A stretch of 64,000 nt of DNA from positions 1,178,501 through 1,242,500 of the forward strand of contig NC_015737.1 in the NCBI RefSeq assembly GCF_000270305.1, written 5' to 3'. The position numbers and the translations under genes were made by a program. The stretch comes from Clostridium sp. SY8519. Its GTDB lineage: Bacteria; Bacillota; Clostridia; Lachnospirales; Lachnospiraceae. Below the pieces are notes generated by a model. The model worked only from the letters and a program-made list of their open reading frames with translations, was not told the DNA's origin and did not search any database. Within the stretch, counting starts at the first letter, position 1; the number at the start of each line of letters is the position of its first letter. Below are positions 1-7,630 of this stretch, one piece after another.

Positions 1-692
1 CCCGTATGGGAGAAAAACAGCGCCGGCTTTACGACGCCCAGGTGGCGCATATGCAGCAGCTGCTGGAAGAACCATCGGACACGCCGGGAAAAGACAGAAT
101 CCGGATTCTTGCGGAACTGACCAAAATCCGGCAGATCTGCTGCGATCCCGCGCTGCTGGTGGAAGATTACCGGGGGGATTCCGCCAAACGGGAGGCGTGC
201 CGGGACCTGGTGCAGAGCGCAGTGGACGCCGGTCATCGGATTCTGCTGTTTTCCCAGTTTACGTCGATGCTGGCGCTGCTGGAAGAAGACCTGAAAAAAG
301 CAGGCATAGCCTGCTTTAAAATCATCGGTTCCACACCGAAAAAAGAGCGGATCCGCCTGGTACACGCCTTTAACGAGTCGGCAGAGGTGCCGGTTTTCCT
401 GATTTCGCTGAAAGCGGGAGGCACCGGCCTGAATCTGACGGGAGCGGATCTGGTCATTCATTACGATCCCTGGTGGAATCTGGCGGCGCAGAATCAGGCA
501 ACGGACCGGGCCCACCGGATCGGCCAGACCCATCGGGTGACGGTATACCGCCTGATCGCCCAGGATACGATTGAAGAAAAAATCGTAAAACTCCAGGAAA
601 GCAAGAAAGATCTGGCGGACGCGATTTTAAGCGGTCAGTCCGAGGGAATCGGAAGCCTGACCAGAGAAGAACTGCTGGACCTGCTGCGCTGA
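1..692 (+). CDS. SNF2-family DNA-dependent ATPase/helicase, C-terminal part (5' end outside window)
   Basis: The reading frame is open from the left edge, so this is the end of a larger gene. The visible part is the second RecA-like lobe of a Swi2/Snf2 ATPase: motif V SLKAGGTGLNLTGA, then DPWWN, then motif VI DRAHRIGQ about 60 residues before the stop, followed by the usual EEKIVKLQ...K tail. In the family these motifs couple ATP hydrolysis to duplex DNA translocation, often in RapA-like transcription recycling or DNA-repair proteins. The N-terminal lobe (Walker A, DEAH) is not in the window, so the subfamily cannot be set. No clear terminator follows. Confidence 0.93.
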   Translation, partial: RMGEKQRRLYDAQVAHMQQLLEEPSDTPGKDRIRILAELTKIRQICCDPALLVEDYRGDSAKREACRDLVQSAVDAGHRILLFSQFTSMLALLEEDLKKAGIACFKIIGSTPKKERIRLVHAFNESAEVPVFLISLKAGGTGLNLTGADLVIHYDPWWNLAAQNQATDRAHRIGQTHRVTVYRLIAQDTIEEKIVKLQESKKDLADAILSGQSEGIGSLTREELLDLLR

Positions 693-852
693 CGGCAGGC
701 AGGTTCGGCCATTTTCAGGAGCCGGCTTCTGGGTTTTGCGCGTCAGCTTCTCCGGGATGACTTCCGCACGGAGAAGCCGGCGCAGCGCTCCGGCACAGGG
801 TTACGCCCTGCCCAGGAGTTCGCCCTGTCCAGGAGTTCGATCTGTCCAGGGG
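693..852. other. Intergenic, hairpin without T-run
   Basis: This 160-bp gap lies between two convergent genes. It has a 9-bp stem (GCTTCTCCG / CGGAGAAGC, about 757-786) without a poly-T tail on either strand, followed by three imperfect copies of a cctgtCCAGGAGTTcg-like phrase (about 808-860). It may be a weak bidirectional terminator; no gene is supported. Confidence 0.4.
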
Positions 853-2622
853 TTATGCTTTGTCCAGGGCGTATTTGTCCGAGTAATTCCGGAATTCCTT
901 GACAAAAGAACTTTCTTCGGCCGCGTCCGGACCTTTCAGGTCATTGAGATACCCGTGCACGGCAAAGGAGGCATGCAGGGACTGAATGATGCAGACGGCC
1001 ACATTGGAGCAGTGGTCGGATACCCGCTCGCTGTCCGTCAGCAGATCCGTCAGGATGATTCCCATCCGGGCATCGCATTCACCGGTGGTAAGCCGGCGGA
1101 TATGCCGGTCTTTGATCTGACGGGTCAGTTCGTCGATGACCTCTTCCAGCGGTTCCACATGGGACGCCAGTTCGGCGTCTTCTTTTTCGAAACATTCCAC
1201 AGAAAGATCCAGGATTTCGCAGATGGCCAGGTGCAGGACCTTCATTTCTGCCTGCGCGGCAGGGGAGAAGGAGAGCTTCAGCTGGTGCATGTCAAAGGCG
1301 GATTCCGCCGCGTTGATGGCATGGTCGCCGATCCGCTCAAAATCGTTGATGGAGTGCAGCATCTCGGAGATACGGCTGCTGTCTGCGTCGGTCAGATCCT
1401 TGCCGGAAAGACGGATCAGAAATGTACCGATGGAGTCTTCCATCTCATCCAGCCGGTTTTCCAGTTTTTCTACTTCTTCCTTTCCCTCTCTTGTGTAGTG
1501 TTCAAACAGATCCAGCGCTTTGGTGTAAGCTTCTCTTGCGAGATGGGCCATCTCCAGCGTGCGTTCTCTGGCCTGGGCCACAGCAACCGCCGGGGTGATC
1601 AGAAGACGCTCTTCCAGGAAGGCGGTTTCTGTATCTGCTGCAGTATTGCGGTCCGGAATCACCAGTTCCGCGAAGCGTACCAGATAGCCGCCGAAAGGCA
1701 GAAGAACCGCAGTGGTGAACAGGTTGAAGATGGAGTGGAATCCGGCAATGGCCACCGGTGTGATGGCTGCGTTCAGGATCTCCAGATGCACGGCATTTCT
1801 GACAATAAAGAAGATGACCATACAGAGAATGGTGCCCACCAGATTGAAACTGATGTGCACGACGGCCACCCGTTTCGCGTTGCGGTTGACGCCGATGGAA
1901 GAGAGCAGCGCGGTGACACAGGTACCGATGTTCTGTCCCATGATAATGGGGATGGCCATGCCGTAGGTAATGGATCCGGTCAGGGCCAGTGCCTGCAGGA
2001 CGCCTACAGAAGCGGCGGAGGACTGGATGACGCCGGTGAATATCGTACCGATGATGACGCCCAGGATCGGGTTGTTAAAAGCGGTCAGAATACTGGAGAA
2101 TTTCGGGCTTTCCGCCAGCGGGGCCACGGCGTCCTTCATCAGCTCCATACCGAACATCAGGACAGCAAACCCGGCCAGGATCACACCGATATCTTTCTTT
2201 TTCTGATTTTTGCTGACCATCATCATGATGACGCCGATCAGCGCGATAATCGGGGAGAAGTTCTCCGGTTTCAGCATGGACAGCAGGAAAGAATCGCTCT
2301 GAATCCCGCTCATGCTCAGAATCCAGGCGGTCAGCGTAGTGCCGATGTTGGATCCCATAATAACGCCGACGGTCTGGCTTAAATTCATAATTCCGGAATT
2401 TACCAGTCCTACCAGCATAACGGTCAGGGCAGAGGAAGACTGGATGGCCACAGTGATGACCGCGCCCAGTGACAGCGCCTTGAACCGGTTGGATGTCATT
2501 TTCTTTAAGGCGCTTTCCAGACGCCCGCCTGCTACTTTTTCCAGATTGCCCGACATGACATGCATTCCGAAAAGGAAGAATGCCAGTCCCCCACAAAGGG
2601 TAAAGATGGAATAGATACTCAT
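853..2622 (-). CDS. Na+/phosphate cotransporter family protein with C-terminal PhoU-like domain
   Basis: This 589-residue membrane protein has the two inverted Na_Pi_cotrans repeats of the family: QSSSA at residues 61-65 with GSNIGTT at 90-96, and QSSAAS at 200-205 with GQNIGT at 229-234. In SLC34/NptA relatives these QSSS motifs form the substrate and sodium site. Residues from about 340 onward form a soluble helical region resembling PhoU, typical of the bacterial YjbB/NptA type. The role is probably Na-driven phosphate (or other anion) movement across the cytoplasmic membrane; direction and substrate are not shown by sequence. The start has a CGGAGGATATTGC ribosome site. The gene is monocistronic. 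Confidence 0.92.
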   Translation of the reverse strand: MSIYSIFTLCGGLAFFLFGMHVMSGNLEKVAGGRLESALKKMTSNRFKALSLGAVITVAIQSSSALTVMLVGLVNSGIMNLSQTVGVIMGSNIGTTLTAWILSMSGIQSDSFLLSMLKPENFSPIIALIGVIMMMVSKNQKKKDIGVILAGFAVLMFGMELMKDAVAPLAESPKFSSILTAFNNPILGVIIGTIFTGVIQSSAASVGVLQALALTGSITYGMAIPIIMGQNIGTCVTALLSSIGVNRNAKRVAVVHISFNLVGTILCMVIFFIVRNAVHLEILNAAITPVAIAGFHSIFNLFTTAVLLPFGGYLVRFAELVIPDRNTAADTETAFLEERLLITPAVAVAQARERTLEMAHLAREAYTKALDLFEHYTREGKEEVEKLENRLDEMEDSIGTFLIRLSGKDLTDADSSRISEMLHSINDFERIGDHAINAAESAFDMHQLKLSFSPAAQAEMKVLHLAICEILDLSVECFEKEDAELASHVEPLEEVIDELTRQIKDRHIRRLTTGECDARMGIILTDLLTDSERVSDHCSNVAVCIIQSLHASFAVHGYLNDLKGPDAAEESSFVKEFRNYSDKYALDKA

Positions 2623-2806
2623 GCAATATCCTCCGTTACATTCATTTTCATATTTTTTGCATTCGCTTTACTTGCAGCATAAATATTACGTGAAAACCGG
2701 AGAAAAGTAAGTGGGATATGTAAATACAGTGTAAAATGTCTATAAGTTTGTAAATTACATGCAAAACAGAAGGCGAAAATAAAGAAAACAGGTAAAATAT
2801 AACAAA

Positions 2807-2846
2807 GGTATGGACACCGGCAGCAAGTGCGCGGGCATCCATACCT
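2807..2846 (-). terminator. Possible terminator after the Ser/Pro-repeat gene
   Basis: GGTATGGA pairs with TCCATACC across a GC-rich loop. On the minus strand the stem is followed by a T-rich stretch (TTTGTTATATTTT). It would end the TAXI-gltS operon. Confidence 0.45.
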
Positions 2847-2852
2847 CTGACA

Positions 2853-3353
2853 TTACTCTTTGTTCTGTTTTTTCGGATGCGGATGATACTCCGGAATGGC
2901 CAGATTGTCGTCGGAGACCGGCTCATCTTCCCTTTGCCGGTGCCGGCGGGATTCCGCCACGGAAATTCCTTCCGGCCGCCGGGCTGTCTGTCCGTCAGAA
3001 CCGTCGGCGGGCTGATCGGAAGGCCTGCGGATGTGGATCTCCGGAATGGCCAGGTCTTCCGAGTCCAGATGGGGCCAGTCTTCCTGCGGCAGGCCGCGGC
3101 TGGAAGAAGACTTCGGCTCAGAGAAAGGCTTCGGCTCAGAGGAAGGTTTCGGATCGGAGGAAGACTTCGGATCGGAAGAAGGCTTCGGCTCAGAGGAAGG
3201 TTTCGGATCAGAATAAGACTTCAGACCGGAGGAAGTTCCCGGGATATCCGCCTGTGTTTTTGCGTGGTGGGTATGCTGCTTTCTGTATGCGGCGGTTTTG
3301 CTCTTGTCCCGGGATTTGTTCGAGCGTTTTCCGTGTAGAAAAAAATTTTTCAT
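2853..3353 (-). CDS. Small basic Ser/Pro-repeat protein of unknown function, last gene of TAXI-gltS operon
   Basis: This 166-residue protein has no family I recognise. Residues 1-30 are strongly basic. Residues about 45-85 are a low-complexity array of six-residue units of the type (S/P)S(D/E)PK(P/S). The short phrase LAIPE occurs twice (about 101-105 and 150-154, as DLAIPEIHI and NLAIPEYHP), which suggests a duplicated linear motif. No signal peptide or membrane segment is seen. The gene starts 22 bp after gltS with a GAGGGGGAA ribosome site, so it is probably cotranscribed. The strong ribosome site and operon position argue for a real protein; function unknown. Confidence 0.62.
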   Translation of the reverse strand: MKNFFLHGKRSNKSRDKSKTAAYRKQHTHHAKTQADIPGTSSGLKSYSDPKPSSEPKPSSDPKSSSDPKPSSEPKPFSEPKSSSSRGLPQEDWPHLDSEDLAIPEIHIRRPSDQPADGSDGQTARRPEGISVAESRRHRQREDEPVSDDNLAIPEYHPHPKKQNKE

Positions 3354-3375
3354 GTAGAATCGTTCCCCCTCTTTT

Positions 3376-4566
3376 TTACAGCAGATTGATAAAGACGGTA
3401 ATGGTCAGACTGTTGATGAAATCGGCAAACAGACTGCCCACAATTGGGATCAACAGGTAGGCCTTGACGGAAGGCAGGTATTTATCGCAGATCGCCTGCA
3501 TATTGGCCATGGCATTGGGGGTGGCGCCCATACCGAAGCCGCAGGTTCCGGAAGCCAGCACCGCGGCATCGTAGTCTTTGCCCATGACACGGAAAATGAT
3601 GAAGTTTGCATAGAAGAACATCAGCACAACCTGACCGGCCAGCAGAAGGATCAGCGGAAGTGCCAGGTCTGCCAGCTGCCAGATCTTTAAGGTGATCATG
3701 GCGATGCCCAGGAAAAGGGACAGACAGATGCCGCCCACATCATTGATTTCTCCCATATGAACGGTATAACGGTTTGTGTATTCACCGACATTGCGAATGA
3801 CGGCGGCGGCAATCATGGCGCCGATGTACACAGGGAAGGTCATGCCTGTTTTGGACAGAAAATGGGAAATGATGGTTCCGATGCCGATGGCGATAATCAG
3901 CTGGAATACGGCAGGGGCGTACATATTGAACTGACGTTTGTGTTTTTCCTCGTCTTCCACCAGAACGCTGTCATCCTCGGGCACGGCGGTTTTGAGCAGA
4001 TCATAGCGGTTGATCAGGCGGTTGCCGATGGGACCGCCGATCAGACTGCCGACAATCAGGCCGAAAGTTGCTGCTGCGGTACAGATGGTGGTGGCTCCGG
4101 TGACGCCGAAATCCTCCAGTACCGGGCCGAAGGCTCCGGAAGTGCCGTGTCCGCCCACCATAGGGATGGAACCGGTGCACATGCCGATCAGCGGGCTGAT
4201 ATGAAGCAGGTTGGCCAGGCCTACGGCTACCACATTCTGCAGGATAATCAGGGAGATGACCAGCGCCAGGAAGATGCCCAGGGCTTTTCCGCCGCTTTTT
4301 AACACTTTCAGGTTGGCCTGGAAGCCCACGGAAGTAAAGAAGAAGACCATGCATACTTCCCGCAGGGTGTCGTCAAAATTCAGTTCAATGATACCGGAGG
4401 CATACAGGATGCAGGAAAAGACGGCAAAGACCAGACCGCCGACAACCGGCGCCGGGATGCAGAACTTCTCCAGAAAACGGATTTTTTTTCTTAAAAATTT
4501 GCCCAGCAGCAGCACAACAACGGCCAGCGCAAGGGTCTGATACATATTAAAGGTAAAACTGCTCAT
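3376..4566 (-). CDS. gltS: Sodium/glutamate symporter
   Basis: This 396-residue polytopic membrane protein matches the GltS family: an N-terminal long hydrophobic segment, a glycine-rich first re-entrant region (GMCTGSIPMVGGHGTSGAFGP, about residues 128-148), a charged cytoplasmic loop near residue 200, then a second membrane half with GTCGFGMGATPNAMANMQ (about 342-359). In E. coli GltS couples L-glutamate uptake to Na+. The start is preceded by a GGGGG ribosome site and lies 9 bp after the TAXI solute-binding gene. That arrangement suggests the two act together, although GltS carriers are normally regarded as binding-protein independent. Confidence 0.93.
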   Translation of the reverse strand: MSSFTFNMYQTLALAVVVLLLGKFLRKKIRFLEKFCIPAPVVGGLVFAVFSCILYASGIIELNFDDTLREVCMVFFFTSVGFQANLKVLKSGGKALGIFLALVISLIILQNVVAVGLANLLHISPLIGMCTGSIPMVGGHGTSGAFGPVLEDFGVTGATTICTAAATFGLIVGSLIGGPIGNRLINRYDLLKTAVPEDDSVLVEDEEKHKRQFNMYAPAVFQLIIAIGIGTIISHFLSKTGMTFPVYIGAMIAAAVIRNVGEYTNRYTVHMGEINDVGGICLSLFLGIAMITLKIWQLADLALPLILLLAGQVVLMFFYANFIIFRVMGKDYDAAVLASGTCGFGMGATPNAMANMQAICDKYLPSVKAYLLIPIVGSLFADFINSLTITVFINLL

Positions 4567-4575
4567 GGAATCCCC

Positions 4576-5550
4576 CTATTTTTCTTTTGTGTTGACGGTG
4601 ACACCCTGGCTGGCATAGTAATCCGCGGCTCCCTGATGAAACGGAATGGTAATGCCGGAGACCGCGTCTTTGAAATCCAGCTGCAGATGAGCAGGTATAT
4701 TTTTCTGCAGGGTATATTTGTTATCAAACAGTTCCCGGGTAATGGCCCGGACATCTTTTTCCGACATGCTGTCAGAAGCCAGGAGTACAGACTTGACGCC
4801 TACTGTGGAGATGACCTTGTCCTGTCCCTTGTAGGTGCCGGCAGGAATTTCGCAGGCGGTAAAGAATGGATAGGCTTTGCACAGATTTTTTCGCGCCTTC
4901 TCATCCAGGGAAAGGAGACGGATATCGGTCTCCTGGGCCAGGTTTTTGACCAGGTCCGTGGGTGTGCCCGCAGTACAGAAGAAGGCGTCAATGCTGCCGT
5001 CCTTCAGCTGCTGTACCGCGTCGGAATAATTCAGCTGCACTTCCTGTACCAGTTTGTCGGACAGACCGTAGGAAGCCAGAATTTCCACGGCATTGGCGGA
5101 AGTACCGGATTCTTTTTCCCCGATGCTGACTTTTTTGCCGGCCAGGTCGCTGACGGAGTGAATATCGGATTTGGCGGACACTGCAATCTGGCAGGATTCG
5201 GTATACAGACTGGCCACCGCTTTGTAGCCGGTAAGGGCCTTTTTCCCGCTGTAGGTGCCTGTGGCGTAGTAGGCGTCATTGACCAGGTCGGCCTGGGCCA
5301 GGGCCAGCTGGATGTAGCCGCCGGATAAAAGGCGCAGGTTTGCGGCAGATCCCGCGGTCTCCCGTGTGCGGACAGTCAGTCCGGTATCATTGTTCAGGGT
5401 GGCGGTCAGCGCGTCCGCGAAGGTCTGGTAGGTACCGCCGGCACCTGCCGTGCCGAAGCTGACATCAGATGAGCGGCCGCAGGCAGTCAGAAGCAGGATG
5501 GCTGTGACTGTCAGCGCCAGAAGCACAGATAGCTTTTTTTTCAATTTCAT
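4576..5550 (-). CDS. TAXI-family solute-binding lipoprotein
   Basis: The start at 5550 is chosen because GGGAGGAA lies just before it and the protein then begins with a lipoprotein signal (MKLKKKLSVLLALTVTAILL, then LTAC). The longer upstream frame has no such signals. The mature protein begins RSSDVSFGTAGAGGTYQTFADALT, the typical opening of the TRAP-associated extracytoplasmic immunogenic (TAXI) family. TAXI proteins normally feed a fused TRAP permease (DctQM type). No TRAP permease is present here; the next gene, 9 bp downstream, is gltS. Some TAXI proteins are known to bind glutamate, so a glutamate receptor for GltS is plausible but inferred. Confidence 0.9.
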   Translation of the reverse strand: MKLKKKLSVLLALTVTAILLLTACGRSSDVSFGTAGAGGTYQTFADALTATLNNDTGLTVRTRETAGSAANLRLLSGGYIQLALAQADLVNDAYYATGTYSGKKALTGYKAVASLYTESCQIAVSAKSDIHSVSDLAGKKVSIGEKESGTSANAVEILASYGLSDKLVQEVQLNYSDAVQQLKDGSIDAFFCTAGTPTDLVKNLAQETDIRLLSLDEKARKNLCKAYPFFTACEIPAGTYKGQDKVISTVGVKSVLLASDSMSEKDVRAITRELFDNKYTLQKNIPAHLQLDFKDAVSGITIPFHQGAADYYASQGVTVNTKEK

Positions 5551-5790
5551 TTCCTCCCGTTTTATGTGATTGCAAATCCGCGGGAAGGACTGCCGGGCGG
5601 CAGCGCTTCTTCGCAGGGGCATACGATCGGTAACTGTAAAAGTATATCGTAAAAAGACAGTTGTGACAAATCCATTGTGTTGCACATGCAACGATTTGAG
5701 ACGGAGGAATATGTTTTAATTGGAGAGCATGGGTTTTTCCATGCAGAAAAAGAAGAAATGAAGACAGACAGACAGGTAAATGAAAGGTAA
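5551..5790. promoter_or_regulatory. Divergent promoter region between TAXI-gltS operon and siroheme reductase
   Basis: This 240-bp region serves two divergent genes. It contains the inverted repeat GTTGCA-CA-TGCAAC (5679-5692), a candidate operator, and a short hairpin GCATGG/CCATGC (5727-5744). No clear consensus -35/-10 pair was identified for either gene. Confidence 0.4.
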
Positions 5791-7410
5791 ATGAATATGA
5801 AACGATCATGGGCTGACAGAGAGAATCTGAATCAGAATGAACGGGCAAAGCTGGAAAAGGACGGACTGGAGATCCTGAAGGAACTGGACCGGCTGGCGCA
5901 GATGAAGTACGAAGACATTGACAGATTTGATATCGAGCGGATGAAGTGGGCCGGAATCTATACCCAGCGGCCGAAGAACGGGCGTTTTCTGGTGCGGATC
6001 AAGCTGGCCTCCGGTGAGCTGACCGCGGACCAGGCGGATGTAATCGCCGGCATATCCAGAGATTTCGGCGCCCGTTCCATACAGATCACCATCCGTCAGT
6101 GCATACAGATCCACAATCTGACCCTGCCGGACATCCCGGAAGTCTTTGCCCGGATGCAGGCGGCAGGACTGACGTCTGTAGAAGGCTGCGGAGATGTGCC
6201 CCGGAATATCCTGGGGAATCCGCTGATGGGCATTGATCCGGAAGAGCGAGTGGACACACAGCCCATTGTGCGGGAAACAGCCCGGCGGCTGGTGGGCAAT
6301 CCCGCGTACTCCAATCTGCCCCGGAAATACAAGATTTCCATTTCCTCCAATCCCCATGACTGCGGCTTTGCCCGGATCAACGATGTGGCGTTTGTGCCGG
6401 CGGAGAAAGAGAAAGACGGCGTTATGGAGCAGGGATTCCATATGTATGTGGGCGGCGGACTGTCCACAGATCCGAAACTGGCGAAAAAGACCGGATTTTT
6501 CCTGCGCCCGGATCAGGTGGCGCCGGCTGCGGAGGCTGTGGCGGAGGTATTCCGGGAGTATGGATACCGGGAAAAAAGAAACCACTGCCGGCTGAAGTTT
6601 CTGGTGGAAGACTGGGGCATCCGTAAGACAGAGGAAGCGATTGAGCGGATTACCGGACCGCTGGAGCGGGGCGGAACGGCGGTTTCCGGCAGCTGGAACC
6701 GGGGCTGCTTTTTCGGTGTGCATCCCCAGAAGCAGGAAGGGCTCTTCTATGCTGGCGTGCATATTCCGACCGGCGCCATGGACGCGGAGGATCTGGCGGA
6801 GTTTGCACGGCTGGCCCGTGTCTACGGAAGCGGCAGAATGCGGACCACCAATTCCCAGAATCTGCTGCTGATCGATCTGCCGGAGCAGGCAGCGGAGGCG
6901 CTGAAGAAAGAGCCTGTTTTGCGGAAATTCCCGCTGCAGCCGAAGGCGTTTACCGGCTACTGCGCTTCCTGCACCGGCAATCAGTACTGCAGTTTTGCGC
7001 CGATTGAGACAAAGAAACGGCTGCAGACGATCGTGGAAGCGCTGGATGCCCGGTTTCCGGCGCTGCGCATGCCCATGCGCGTGAATCTGACGGGCTGCGC
7101 CCATTCCTGTGCCCATCCCCAGCTGGCGGATTTCGGGCTTACCGGAGGGAAACGCAAAGTAAGCGGCGTGTCTGTAGATGTGTTCCGTCTGACGGTAGGC
7201 GGCGCGCTGGGACCGGGGGGAGCTTTCGGAACGACACTGGAAGGCTGGCTGCCGGCCGATACGGCAGCAGATGCCATCGGCGAAATGGTTCAGTATTATC
7301 TGGAGCATAAGAAATCCGGGGAACGGTTCTTCCGGTTTGTCCGCAGGCAGGGGACCGGGGTCTTTCAGAAAATTTTAAACCGTTATATCGCAGCAGCGGA
7401 AAACGCGTAA
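5791..7410 (+). CDS. Siroheme-[4Fe-4S] nitrite/sulfite reductase
   Basis: This 539-residue protein has the two-fold NIR/SIR ferredoxin-like plus catalytic-domain layout. The cluster/siroheme ligands are visible: C394-x5-C400 (CTGNQYC) and C436-x3-C440 (GCAHSC), matching the C-x5-C and C-x3-C pattern of ferredoxin-dependent nitrite reductases. The siroheme-contact region IQITIRQCIQIHN lies at about 97-109. It would carry out six-electron reduction of nitrite to ammonia or sulfite to sulfide in the cytoplasm using reduced ferredoxin; the substrate cannot be decided from sequence. No NAD(P)H or FAD partner subunit is adjacent. Translation may start at either ATG (5791 or 5797). Confidence 0.88.
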   Translation: MNMKRSWADRENLNQNERAKLEKDGLEILKELDRLAQMKYEDIDRFDIERMKWAGIYTQRPKNGRFLVRIKLASGELTADQADVIAGISRDFGARSIQITIRQCIQIHNLTLPDIPEVFARMQAAGLTSVEGCGDVPRNILGNPLMGIDPEERVDTQPIVRETARRLVGNPAYSNLPRKYKISISSNPHDCGFARINDVAFVPAEKEKDGVMEQGFHMYVGGGLSTDPKLAKKTGFFLRPDQVAPAAEAVAEVFREYGYREKRNHCRLKFLVEDWGIRKTEEAIERITGPLERGGTAVSGSWNRGCFFGVHPQKQEGLFYAGVHIPTGAMDAEDLAEFARLARVYGSGRMRTTNSQNLLLIDLPEQAAEALKKEPVLRKFPLQPKAFTGYCASCTGNQYCSFAPIETKKRLQTIVEALDARFPALRMPMRVNLTGCAHSCAHPQLADFGLTGGKRKVSGVSVDVFRLTVGGALGPGGAFGTTLEGWLPADTAADAIGEMVQYYLEHKKSGERFFRFVRRQGTGVFQKILNRYIAAAENA

Positions 7411-7534
7411 ATTCCGCCCGGAAAGCCTGGAAAACAGGGACCCGGAACAGTGGTATGCATGTGATCCGTTGGTGTGCATGCGGTCTGCCGGCCAGAGCAG
7501 GAGGCGGAGAAGCCGCCGGTGGAGAGAACAGAGA

Positions 7535-7581
7535 CAGACCGTCCTTTGGTATCGAGGATATCGAAGGACGGTCTGTTTTTT
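7535..7581 (+). terminator. Rho-independent terminator
   Basis: CAGACCGTCCTT (7535-7546) pairs with AAGGACGGTCTG (7564-7575), followed by six T. It ends the siroheme reductase transcript. Confidence 0.85.
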
Positions 7582-7630
7582 GGAGATATTTAGTAATAAA
7601 GGTAGGATTGTTCGCCAAAATGGCGGGGGA

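Noticed and set aside
736..2382. Long plus-strand frame opposite the Na/Pi cotransporter gene
   Set aside because: It is antisense to a gene with clear family motifs and its composition (His/Gln/Asp-rich, no domain) is that of a shadow frame.
2648..2926. 92-residue minus-strand frame between the Na/Pi gene and the Ser/Pro-repeat gene
   Set aside because: AT-rich, overlaps the end of the repeat gene, and lacks a ribosome site or recognisable features.
5806..7308. 500-residue minus-strand frame opposite the siroheme reductase
   Set aside because: Antisense shadow of a gene with complete catalytic motifs; no ribosome site or family resemblance.
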